A stretch of 8,880 nt of DNA, from positions 1 through 8,880 of the forward strand of contig JBQTJM010000015.1 in the NCBI GenBank assembly GCA_052387115.1. Direction: 5' to 3'. Shown here piece by piece: positions 1-5,977 of the stretch (positions are counted from its first letter, which is position 1; each line of letters begins with the position of its first letter). The notes below the pieces were generated by a model. That model searched no databases. It was not told the origin of the DNA and saw only the letters and a list, made by a program, of their open reading frames with translations. The stretch is from JACCXJ01 sp052387115 (lineage in GTDB: Bacteria; Pseudomonadota; Gammaproteobacteria; JACCXJ01). A program made the position numbers and the translations under genes.

Positions 1-14
1 GTCCTGACTCCGAG

Positions 15-917
15 GTGGCTGTGGCCGCGAGAGAGGTGCTCGAAAAAGCCCCCGATCCGCTCTCGGCCCACCAGATCGGCGTGCGGCTGCGAAGCCGCTA
101 TGCCCTTACCGAGGGGGATATCATGGCCCTCCTGGCAGGCGAGTTGGCTCTGGGGCGGGCGTTTCGGTACGGGTCCGCGCAGGATCCCCGGTATTGGTGG
201 GGGGGCGAAGATGCCTACGCAGAAGCGCTGATGGCGCGGCAACTGGCTCACAAGTCCCTGACCGCTGTGGGATTACATAAACATGTGGTCGCGCGCATCC
301 CCGCCTATCCGTTGGCAGGCGTGATGCGCCTGTTGGAGCACCTGGTCGGTGAGGGGCGTGCGCACCGGCTGCCGGGCCGGCCTCGGGAGCGCGCGAGCCG
401 ATTCAGCGCGGTCCCGCCCGACCCCAAAGACTCTCTGCAGGGGTGCGTCGCGGATTTCCTGCAGGGCCTCGATCGCGAAGTGGTACGCTTGGAAGCGATC
501 GGGATCGCAACGGTGCGGACCTATGCGGCCGCCCGCGAGCTCCTCCTGGGGCATCCGCTGTTCGGCGGGCCGTGCCACGGCCCTCCGAACGCTCCAGGTG
601 CCGGTCCTGGACCTTGCTCCGAGTCGCGGAGCTTGACGGGTAGTATGCTCGAAGACCACCTCCTGGAGGTTCTGCGGGGGCTCAGCCGCGCCCGGCGTCA
701 CGGCGGCCTGGTCGCGGTCCGGGACCTCAGAGAGGCGATCGGCGACCGCTGCGCGGACAAAGGGGCGTTCGACGCCGCGCTGGGTGGGCTGGCTCGCAGC
801 GACCGGGTGTGGTTGTATCGGCATGACTTTCCGGCCAGCCTCAGTCCCGACGAACGCGCGGGCATGGTGGTCGACGGCCAAGGGAACTATTACAACGGGG
901 TGTCCCTGCGCGAATGA
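15..917 (+). CDS. Multi-winged-helix protein, first gene of a three-gene ATPase/FtsK-like operon (possibly 5'-partial)
   Basis: I do not recognise a named family. The 300-residue product looks like two or three winged-helix units in series: residues about 3-55 (DPLSAHQIGVRLRSR is a typical recognition-helix lead-in), about 70-135 (AYPLAGVMRLLEHLVGEGR), and a clear C-terminal one at about 210-300 (LVAVRDLREAI, then FDAALGGLARSDRVWLYRHD), ending in DGQGNYYNGVSLRE. A Gly/Pro-rich linker at about 183-205 separates the halves. No catalytic motif, signal peptide or membrane segment is visible, so a cytoplasmic DNA-binding or adaptor role is inferred. The GTG at 15 lacks a convincing ribosome site and the frame is open back to base 1, so the true start may lie upstream of the window. 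The stop is 25 nt before the ATPase start, consistent with co-translation. That this is a real gene is fairly sure; the function is unknown. Confidence 0.75.
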   Translation: MAVAAREVLEKAPDPLSAHQIGVRLRSRYALTEGDIMALLAGELALGRAFRYGSAQDPRYWWGGEDAYAEALMARQLAHKSLTAVGLHKHVVARIPAYPLAGVMRLLEHLVGEGRAHRLPGRPRERASRFSAVPPDPKDSLQGCVADFLQGLDREVVRLEAIGIATVRTYAAARELLLGHPLFGGPCHGPPNAPGAGPGPCSESRSLTGSMLEDHLLEVLRGLSRARRHGGLVAVRDLREAIGDRCADKGAFDAALGGLARSDRVWLYRHDFPASLSPDERAGMVVDGQGNYYNGVSLRE

Positions 918-942
918 GAGATCACCCAATGAGAGATCACCC
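913..942 (+). repeat. Perfect 15-bp tandem duplication at the junction of genes 1 and 2
   Basis: AATGAGAGATCACCC occurs twice head to tail (913-927 and 928-942). The first copy contains the gene 1 stop (TGA 915-917) overlapping an ATG (914-916). The second repeats the ATGA and supplies the GAGAG (931-935) that acts as the likely ribosome site for the TTG start at 943. The unit is a multiple of three. Neither ATG (914 or 929) is in the ATPase frame; both run into a TGA after a few codons. Confidence 0.95.
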
Positions 943-2925
943 TTGGACCTGACCAATCCGTTCGCGCACTCGATCGTGACCGATGCCTGGCAGCCGGCCC
1001 AGTCCGATGTCCCCGTGATCCATGCCAACGTCTACGACCTGTGTGGCGCGGTGCTGGAGCAGGTCCGGCAATCGGGCGGGAGCCGCTCCGTGCTCTTGCA
1101 CGGCCTCCCCGGTAGCGGCAAGACCCATCTGCTGGCGCGCTTTCGCACCTCGCTGACCGGTACCCCGCCCGAGTCCGGCCCCACCGTCACCTTACCGGTA
1201 CCCCCGACGGTGCTGTTCATCGCGGTGCGACTGCGCGCCGGTGCCCGCATGCTATGCCGGCACCTGCGCCGCACCCTCGCGACCGATCTCTTTCGGCCCA
1301 CACGCCTCGGGATGTCGCAGCTCGAGCAGCTCCTCCTTTACCGCCTGTCGCAGCACCTGAAGGACCGTAAGAAGGCGCAGCGTGTATGGCAGGTATTCCG
1401 CCAGCCGCCCAGAACGCGCTGGTATTGGCCATTCGGCCCACCGGAGGAGATATCCCGGGCCACCCGCGAGGTGGAGGGGCTCATCGAGCGCATGGACGAA
1501 CAGGCGACGCTCGGGCGCAATCTCGCCACTGCGCTCCGCCATTTGGTGCTCGGCCGGCACCGACGCGATGTGCGCGACTGGCTCCACGACGGCGTCCTGC
1601 CCGATACCGCCATTCGGGATCTCGGGCTCGTCCAGCCGGCCGAGGATGAGGACCCCGAAGAGCAAGCCCTGGATCTCGTGTGCGCGTTCAGCCGCCTCGC
1701 GGACTCCAGCGTACCGCTGGTCCTGTGCTTCGACCAACTGGAGGCGTTGCAGACGTCACCGGACGATCGGGAGGGCTTGTACGCTTTCGGCAAGATGGCC
1801 AGTGCCCTGCGCGACAAGACCCGCAACACCTTGATCATTTCCTGCGTGCAGACCGCGTTTCTCGACGAGCTGGACCACATCGTCCGCGGTGCCGACATGG
1901 ATCGGTTGGCCGAAAAAGAGGGCCTCTTGAGACCGCTCTCTCACGAAGAGGCGGAACGTCTGGTCATGGCCAGAGTCGATGCCTCGCCGGTCTTGGCCGA
2001 CATGCGTCGGTCCCAACAGGCCAACCGGGTCTGGCCGCTCAAGCCGAGCCGCCTTGCGGAATTCCTGCAGTCGACCTCCGCGTGCACCCCGCGCCAGCTC
2101 CTGTCCTTCTGCGATGACGAGTTCGAGAAATGGTACCGAGGCCAGGCGCGCCCGGTCGCCAGCTTGGAAGAATTTCTGGCCGTGCAATATCAGCTCGAGC
2201 TGGAGCAGGCCCTGCAGAATAACCAGGCGGAGCAGAGCGACGGCATCCTGGCCCACGGCCTTCCGCTGCTGTTGCGGGTCCTCGGTCGCGGCAGGCAGGT
2301 CATGGACCATGATCTGAGATGCGTAGACGTGATATTCGACACGCCCGCTGGGCACTGCCACCTGGGTTTTTGCAACCAGGCCGGCAACCAGTTCACCGGC
2401 AAGCTCTCGAAGCTTCGGGAACTGGTGGAGCACGGGCGCTTACCGCAATTGGTGCTGGTCCGGGACGAGCGGCTGGCCATCTCGCGCTATGCCAAGAAGG
2501 CGCAGGAACACCTGGATGCGCTGGCAGAGCGGGACGTACCCTTGCTACGCCCCTCGGCCCGCGAGCTCACCGCCCTGGAGGCCTTCCGGAGCCTCCTGTC
2601 CGATGCCAAGGCCGGCGATCTCGCCAAGCGCGGCGAGGTCATCACCGCCGCGGAGGCCGAACGGTGGTTCGCGACCCACCTGCCCGAGCCCTTGCACGAC
2701 TTGGTGCAGGCCCTGTTCCCCACTCGCCGGCAGGGCTCCCGCGATGGGCTCTACGACGATCTCCTGGAATTTCTCCAAGACCATCGGGTCGTGCCGCTGA
2801 GCGAGGCGGCGGAGCAGCTCTCGCGCAGCGAGGCCGAGATCCAGGCCTGCGTGTCGCGCTATTCGGATCGCTTCGGGCTCTTGCAGGGACCGCCGGCGGT
2901 GATCTTCGAGGCTGCGGTCGACTAG
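943..2925 (+). CDS. AAA+/Orc1-Cdc6-like P-loop ATPase with C-terminal winged helix
   Basis: The predicted product is a 660-residue cytoplasmic ATPase. Walker A is GLPGSGKT at residues 54-61, Walker B is PLVLCFDQLEAL at about 258-269 (D264, E267), and a sensor-1-like strand NTLIISC lies at 295-301. A lid follows at about 365-397, with R384 in TPRQLL as a candidate sensor residue. A long, mostly helical insertion (about 97-250) sits between Walker A and B, as in Orc1/Cdc6- and STAND-type ATPases. Residues about 437-547 form an alpha/beta module of uncertain identity. Residues about 600-655 (PLSEAAEQLSRSEAEIQACV, then FGLLQGPPAVIF) are a winged helix. The TTG at 943 is chosen because gene 1 ends at 917, no ATG/GTG lies in frame between, GAGAG sits 7 nt upstream, and the LDLTNPF opening is typical of such ATPases. 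Extending upstream would overlap gene 1 with low-complexity sequence. The protein probably couples ATP hydrolysis to DNA binding with its operon partners. Confidence 0.85.
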   Translation: MDLTNPFAHSIVTDAWQPAQSDVPVIHANVYDLCGAVLEQVRQSGGSRSVLLHGLPGSGKTHLLARFRTSLTGTPPESGPTVTLPVPPTVLFIAVRLRAGARMLCRHLRRTLATDLFRPTRLGMSQLEQLLLYRLSQHLKDRKKAQRVWQVFRQPPRTRWYWPFGPPEEISRATREVEGLIERMDEQATLGRNLATALRHLVLGRHRRDVRDWLHDGVLPDTAIRDLGLVQPAEDEDPEEQALDLVCAFSRLADSSVPLVLCFDQLEALQTSPDDREGLYAFGKMASALRDKTRNTLIISCVQTAFLDELDHIVRGADMDRLAEKEGLLRPLSHEEAERLVMARVDASPVLADMRRSQQANRVWPLKPSRLAEFLQSTSACTPRQLLSFCDDEFEKWYRGQARPVASLEEFLAVQYQLELEQALQNNQAEQSDGILAHGLPLLLRVLGRGRQVMDHDLRCVDVIFDTPAGHCHLGFCNQAGNQFTGKLSKLRELVEHGRLPQLVLVRDERLAISRYAKKAQEHLDALAERDVPLLRPSARELTALEAFRSLLSDAKAGDLAKRGEVITAAEAERWFATHLPEPLHDLVQALFPTRRQGSRDGLYDDLLEFLQDHRVVPLSEAAEQLSRSEAEIQACVSRYSDRFGLLQGPPAVIFEAAVD

Positions 2926-2928
2926 GGA
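2924..2928 (+). promoter_or_regulatory. Ribosome binding site for the FtsK-like gene
   Basis: AGGGA overlaps the last base pairs of the ATPase stop codon (TAG 2923-2925) and lies 9 nt upstream of GTG 2938. This favours the GTG over the ATG at 2956, which has no comparable site, and suggests translational coupling to the ATPase. Confidence 0.6.
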
Positions 2929-2937
2929 CACCACCCG

Positions 2938-4038
2938 GTGGCGGTCTATCTTAGTATGTCGCAGGTGCGCGAGATGCTATCCGAGGCGCCGCCCTCCGCG
3001 TCGGTCGGCGATCACCCGGTGCCCTCCACCGAGATGCTCACCCGTCTGTTTCACGGGGTCCTGGATCGCTTCGCCGGCGAAGCCGGACGCGCCGGGTCGA
3101 TCGCGATGTTGGCCGAAGAAGACCTCGATCCGGCCCGTTGGCAGGCGCGCTTGGTGGAGGACGCCTACCTCCATTCCGTCGGGCCCGCGTTGAGACAGTG
3201 TCAGGTCGAGCTGCATTCGCTGTCGTTCCAGGTGTGTCAGTTGTGGGTGGCAGTGCGCAACCTGTGCGCCTGGATCGCGGAGCGCCTGTGGCACACTTAT
3301 CAGACTACCGGTCGGCTTCCCGAACCCGGGATGTTTTCGAAGAGCCCGGGACCCGCGGAGCTCGAATTGCGTGAGCCCGGGTGGTCCGATGCCGTCTGCG
3401 TCACCCATATCCGCGAGGCCCTGTTTCGCCTTCCGAGCCACAAGACACGACTCGCCTTCGCGCTCCGGCTGACCCCGGAACGCGATGGGAACGGCCTCGG
3501 GTACGCGAGCCTCTACCGTCTGCTCGCAGAGGGCACGCGGACACCGGAGAGCCGTCCTTATACTACGCAGGGGGATCTCACCCTCGTCTCCTTCAGTCCC
3601 CGCTGTGAAGAGCAGGCCTTCGAGACCGCGAGGCTCGATCTGGGACAGCGGCAACTGCGGTGCCTGATCGGCCAGGCGGCGGGGGTGGTCTCGAGCGGCC
3701 TGCCGGTGGTCGCCTCGGCCCAGGGCAGGGGCGCGCCGCAGGACTATGCCCATCTCGGACGGGTGCTGGTCGAGATCCTCCGGGAGCACGGCGTTGAGGT
3801 GCGGCTGTCGGGCCCGCCGATCCCCGCCAAGGGCTCGGTGCAGTTTGCCGTCGCGATGCCGGTCGGGGTGCGCGTGACTCAATCGACCGAGCTCGCCGAG
3901 GCGATCAAGAGGCGGCTGCGCTTGAGGGCGCGCCCACTCATCGAGCCCTTCGCCGGAAAACTTCTGGTAGGCATCGAATTGAAGGCCAGGCCCATCGTGT
4001 TCTTCTGGCCCACCGGCTGGTCCGGTCACGGGGATTGA
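2938..4038 (+). CDS. FtsK/SpoIIIE alpha-beta-domain-like protein lacking the motor domain
   Basis: The predicted product has 366 residues. Residues about 30-120 are helical (VPSTEMLTRLFHGVLDRF; later QLWVAVRNLCAWIAERLW), and about 130-265 is an unrecognised middle region. Residues about 268-355 follow the FtsK/SpoIIIE alpha-beta pattern: a helix like LGRVLVEILREHGVEV, a GPP turn, a strand ending MPVGVRVTQS (compare the family pattern APGVKVSKI), a helix TELAEAIKRRL, then PLIEPFAGKLLVGIEL (compare PGKPYVGIEIPN). In FtsK-type translocases the RecA-like motor with its Walker A loop follows directly, but here the frame ends with WSGHGD and a TGA, and no motor is found in any frame downstream. The stop lies 19 nt before the left inverted repeat of the next segment. 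It may be a motorless accessory protein or a 3'-truncated translocase. The gene is certain; the FtsK resemblance is by eye and moderate. Confidence 0.7.
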   Translation: MAVYLSMSQVREMLSEAPPSASVGDHPVPSTEMLTRLFHGVLDRFAGEAGRAGSIAMLAEEDLDPARWQARLVEDAYLHSVGPALRQCQVELHSLSFQVCQLWVAVRNLCAWIAERLWHTYQTTGRLPEPGMFSKSPGPAELELREPGWSDAVCVTHIREALFRLPSHKTRLAFALRLTPERDGNGLGYASLYRLLAEGTRTPESRPYTTQGDLTLVSFSPRCEEQAFETARLDLGQRQLRCLIGQAAGVVSSGLPVVASAQGRGAPQDYAHLGRVLVEILREHGVEVRLSGPPIPAKGSVQFAVAMPVGVRVTQSTELAEAIKRRLRLRARPLIEPFAGKLLVGIELKARPIVFFWPTGWSGHGD

Positions 4039-4383
4039 GATCATGGCGGCTTCGTGACTCGCGTGCTTGACAACTCACTATAGCCCAGCGGTCCTTTCCT
4101 TGTTAGGAAAAAGGGCGTTGCAAATTCCTATACCCGGACATGCGATCCAGTAGCCCCGCGCAACGGTGCTTGGTGAAGCGAGAGCAGACGTCCGATTGAT
4201 AGACGGTTGACTCAATCAGTCGAACCGCCGCCGTAGATGGCCAATCGCGCTATTCCTAGTTTGGTTCTCACTCCTGACAATCGTGGCATAGTCTGTTCAA
4301 GAGTAACTGGGACGATAGCACGACAGCCGCGCGCATTTTGAGCCTGCCGCAGACCGAGCTGAATCGGTGAGAAACTATCATTG
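4039..4383. other. Intergenic stretch after the operon, no gene supported
   Basis: This 345-bp stretch has lower GC than the operon before it. It holds the left inverted repeat (4058-4115) and, inside it, a weak hairpin (TTTCCT 4095-4100, AGGAAA 4105-4110) without a T-run. A 5-bp hairpin (ACCGA 4353-4357, TCGGT 4364-4368) just past the sulfotransferase stop is too weak to call a terminator. No coding sequence with a plausible start or family resemblance was seen on either strand. Confidence 0.6.
4058..4115 (+). repeat. Left arm of an imperfect inverted repeat flanking the sulfotransferase gene
   Basis: The outer 22 bp (4058-4079, containing TGCTTGACAACTCACT) match the reverse complement of 5398-5419 at 21 of 22 positions. 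Similarity returns at the inner edge, where CCTTTCCTTGTTAGGAAAAAGGG-type sequence here aligns with CCTTCCT, then ATGAAAAAGGG, in the other arm. The arms are 58 and 57 bp long, so their spacing is conserved. I see no matching target-site duplication outside them. Confidence 0.8.
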
Positions 4384-5307
4384 TTACGGCAACCAACGCG
4401 GCAAAGCGAGCGCTGCATTCTGACTCAAAAGCAGTGATTTTAGCTCGGTCAGAGTCTGGTCGTATGATTCCGCCAAGACCCGCCGTAGTTCCGCATTAAC
4501 CTCATTGCCCGCACATTTGTTTTCGTTAATACGAGTATAGATCGTTCGTAAGGAACGCCGCAACGCGGGGTGGCGGTTAAGGAACGGTTCGAGTGTCATG
4601 TTCATTAAATGGACGGCGCGCTGCAACCGCTTTGAACGATAGTTGCGGGTCTTATTCTCAATTTCGAAGGCGTAGTCATCATAGAAATTGGGTGAGATCC
4701 CAATATCCGCCGCGACCCGTTTTACGAATGACCGTGGGGAGTTTGTCAAGTCTTCGAAGAATAGCACCTGAATCTGTCCCGAAGGAAAGCATGAAAAAAA
4801 CGCAGGGAGATAATGTGAATAGTTTCCTCGTTCGAACTCCAACGCAATCTGTTGATAAAACGCGGAGTCCTCCCCTTTTGTTGTTTTCGAAACGTGCTTT
4901 TGCAGAGCGTGAATAATATCTTGATCCGAGGCCCCGGTAAGAACGTCTGCGGCACGGTTACGAAGAGATCCGAGAAAGGAACAAAACCGGTCGACGGGAT
5001 TTCGCAAGACGAATATTAAGCGCGCCCGCGGAAACCATTCGGCAATCCGCTTTGCGATCTCTTGGCCACGGTACAAATAGGTTGGAGTGGCTTCAAGGCA
5101 GACCGCATGTTGATCGGACAAATCGGGAAAGATACGCAGGTAGGCCGCCCAGGGATCGGTGGCATCGCGCGGGGGGGCTGTGTTGAAAAAACGCGCTTCC
5201 TTCACGACCGATCCGCACACACTGGGATGATCGGATAGGTAGCGAAATAGTGACGTGGTACCGGCCTTGTTAACGCCTGCGATTATGACGGGAAGCACAT
5301 TGTGCAT
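4384..5307 (-). CDS. Sulfotransferase family protein (PAPS-dependent)
   Basis: The predicted 307-residue cytoplasmic enzyme would transfer a sulfuryl group from 3'-phosphoadenosine-5'-phosphosulfate to an acceptor, usually a glycan, lipid or small molecule; the acceptor cannot be read from the sequence. The 5'-phosphosulfate loop is AGVNKAGTTSL at residues 10-20 (K14 the expected catalytic/binding lysine). LEATPTYLY at 71-79 is the usual following strand-loop. The 3'-phosphate site is RLIFVLRNPVDRF at 96-108, with R102 and S110. Length and layout fit a full-length bacterial sulfotransferase; no signal peptide is seen. ATG 5307 is chosen because AGAAGGA (5314-5320) lies 6 nt upstream; the in-frame TTG at 5313 would abut that site. 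The gene is monocistronic, opposite in strand to the operon on its left, less GC-rich than its surroundings and enclosed by inverted repeats, all suggesting acquisition by transfer. Confidence 0.88.
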   Translation of the reverse strand: MHNVLPVIIAGVNKAGTTSLFRYLSDHPSVCGSVVKEARFFNTAPPRDATDPWAAYLRIFPDLSDQHAVCLEATPTYLYRGQEIAKRIAEWFPRARLIFVLRNPVDRFCSFLGSLRNRAADVLTGASDQDIIHALQKHVSKTTKGEDSAFYQQIALEFERGNYSHYLPAFFSCFPSGQIQVLFFEDLTNSPRSFVKRVAADIGISPNFYDDYAFEIENKTRNYRSKRLQRAVHLMNMTLEPFLNRHPALRRSLRTIYTRINENKCAGNEVNAELRRVLAESYDQTLTELKSLLLSQNAALALPRWLP

Positions 5308-5313
5308 GATCAA

Positions 5314-5320
5314 TCCTTCT
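5314..5320 (-). promoter_or_regulatory. Ribosome binding site of the sulfotransferase gene
   Basis: AGAAGGA read on the - strand, 6 nt before ATG 5307. It decides the start codon against the TTG at 5313. Confidence 0.75.
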
Positions 5321-5342
5321 AGCGGCGGCTACGTATAAGTAT

Positions 5343-5351
5343 ATTATAGCA
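5343..5351 (-). promoter_or_regulatory. Extended -10 promoter of the sulfotransferase gene
   Basis: TGCTATAAT on the - strand is a consensus TATAAT with the TGn extension. A transcript starting about 7 nt downstream would have a leader of about 30 nt before ATG 5307. The -35 region is poor (ATGAAA at a 19-bp spacing), as is usual for extended -10 promoters. The site lies just inside the right inverted repeat, so it moves with the segment. Confidence 0.6.
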
Positions 5352-5362
5352 AGAATAAAATA

Positions 5363-5419
5363 CCCTTTTTCATATCGAGGAAGGGTAGTGATGAAGGAGT
5401 GAGTTGTCAAGCATGCGAG
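5363..5419 (-). repeat. Right arm of the inverted repeat flanking the sulfotransferase gene
   Basis: This is the reverse-complement partner of 4058-4115. The outer core 5398-5419 differs from the left core at one position (A for G at base 6 of the core read inward), and the inner edge AAAAAGGG is shared. The distance between outer ends is 1362 bp, typical of a small insertion sequence, but the only gene inside is the sulfotransferase. Confidence 0.8.
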
Positions 5420-5608
5420 GCCTCGGCCTGGAATCGGGGACTCTTGGGGCGCGTCATGGGTCCGAGGTGCGAGGTTGCGGAACGTTTTGGCCACGCGAGT
5501 GAAGGCCAAGGAGGATTGTCGGCTCAGGGAGATGAACCGGACGGGAGGGTGTATCGGTTTGGGATCAGGCTATTTGAAGTCGATCGAATGGCCGCGCTGG
5601 GGATCGGG
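5420..5608. other. GC-rich intergenic stretch outside the right repeat
   Basis: No supported gene. Short open frames cross it on both strands, but none has a convincing start, length or family resemblance. It may be decayed insertion-sequence or LamG-gene flank. Confidence 0.4.
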
Positions 5609-5748
5609 CCGCTGAAAGGTTCGCCGCCGAGGCGCCGGTAGCTGATATATGGACCGGGGGGTCGTATCTGGAATGGCGCCCACCGAGACATTCCCACTGG
5701 TCGCCACCGAGGCGCCGTCCTGGTAGACTTGAAACTTCACCGGTTGGG
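5609..5748 (-). pseudogene. Decayed partial copy of the LamG-domain gene
   Basis: This stretch closely resembles about 7704-7839, inside the LamG gene, and lies in the same orientation. Read on the - strand it encodes FQVYQDGASVATSGNVSVGA then IPDTTP, against FQVYMDGVSVATSGNFPVGA then IPDTSTP in the intact gene. After that, small indels (including ATATATGG where the intact gene has ATATGG) break the frame, and upstream an in-frame TAG closes it within a few codons. Only about 45 codons of the domain remain. It ends abruptly at the AT-rich island. It is a relic of a duplicated or split LamG gene, not an expressed protein. Confidence 0.85.
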
Positions 5749-5750
5749 TG

Positions 5751-5815
5751 TAGATCTATAATTGATCTTAGTATTATTATGTAGCTTATTGATTATATAT
5801 GGTTTATATTTCTGC
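5751..5815. other. AT-rich island
   Basis: About 65 bp are almost free of G and C (for example TAGTATTATTATGTAGC and GATTATATATGG), in contrast to the GC-rich sequence on both sides. It begins where the LamG relic stops. A short inverted repeat AGATC/GATCT (5752-5756, 5764-5768) lies at its left edge. No gene is seen. It may be an insertion scar or the end of an unrelated element. Confidence 0.6.
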
Positions 5816-5932
5816 TCCCTGCTGGAAAGTGGGCGCCAGTGACAATTTGTCCCGTGGCCCGGTGAGGGGCTTTGCGGAGAGAGGGGCTGGGAGAGGCTCT
5901 GGGCAGGGGCGAGCGGGGCAGAGCACGAAGGG

Positions 5933-5954
5933 ATTATGGGGTAATTATGGGGTA
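5933..5954 (+). repeat. Two perfect tandem copies of an 11-bp unit
   Basis: ATTATGGGGTA is repeated at 5933-5943 and 5944-5954, following a G/A-rich run (about 5860-5930). It sits just before the transposase relic and is not part of any recognised gene. Confidence 0.85.
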
Positions 5955-5977
5955 GTGGATCTCTTGGATAATATTCG

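Noticed and set aside
784..942. ATG-initiated extension of the ATPase frame inside gene 1
   Set aside because: It would overlap gene 1 by 134 nt and adds a translation with Trp/Cys/Thr-rich low-quality sequence; TTG 943 has a ribosome site and a natural N-terminus.
273..1028. Long - strand open frame across genes 1 and 2
   Set aside because: It is antisense to the winged-helix gene and the start of the ATPase; low-complexity Arg/Pro/Ala-rich translation typical of GC-rich shadows.
2977..4044. Long - strand open frame (355 codons) opposite the FtsK-like gene
   Set aside because: It mirrors a GC-rich gene with strong family-like features on the + strand, its translation has no recognisable domain, and it has no ribosome site.
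4067..4084. TTGACA followed by CTATAG, promoter-like
   Set aside because: The two boxes are only about 6 nt apart, so they cannot form one promoter, and the TTGACA belongs to the repeat core.
4083..4116. Possible terminator after the FtsK-like gene (GCCC/GGGC and TTTCCT/AGGAAA)
   Set aside because: The stem is interrupted by unequal loops and there is no T-run; the sequence is better explained as the inner part of the repeat arm.
4212..4418. Small - strand open frame between the operon and the sulfotransferase
   Set aside because: It overlaps the sulfotransferase 3' end, has no ribosome site, and resembles nothing.
5399..5641. 80-codon + strand open frame outside the right repeat
   Set aside because: It starts inside the repeat core and runs through the antisense of the LamG relic; no domain is seen.
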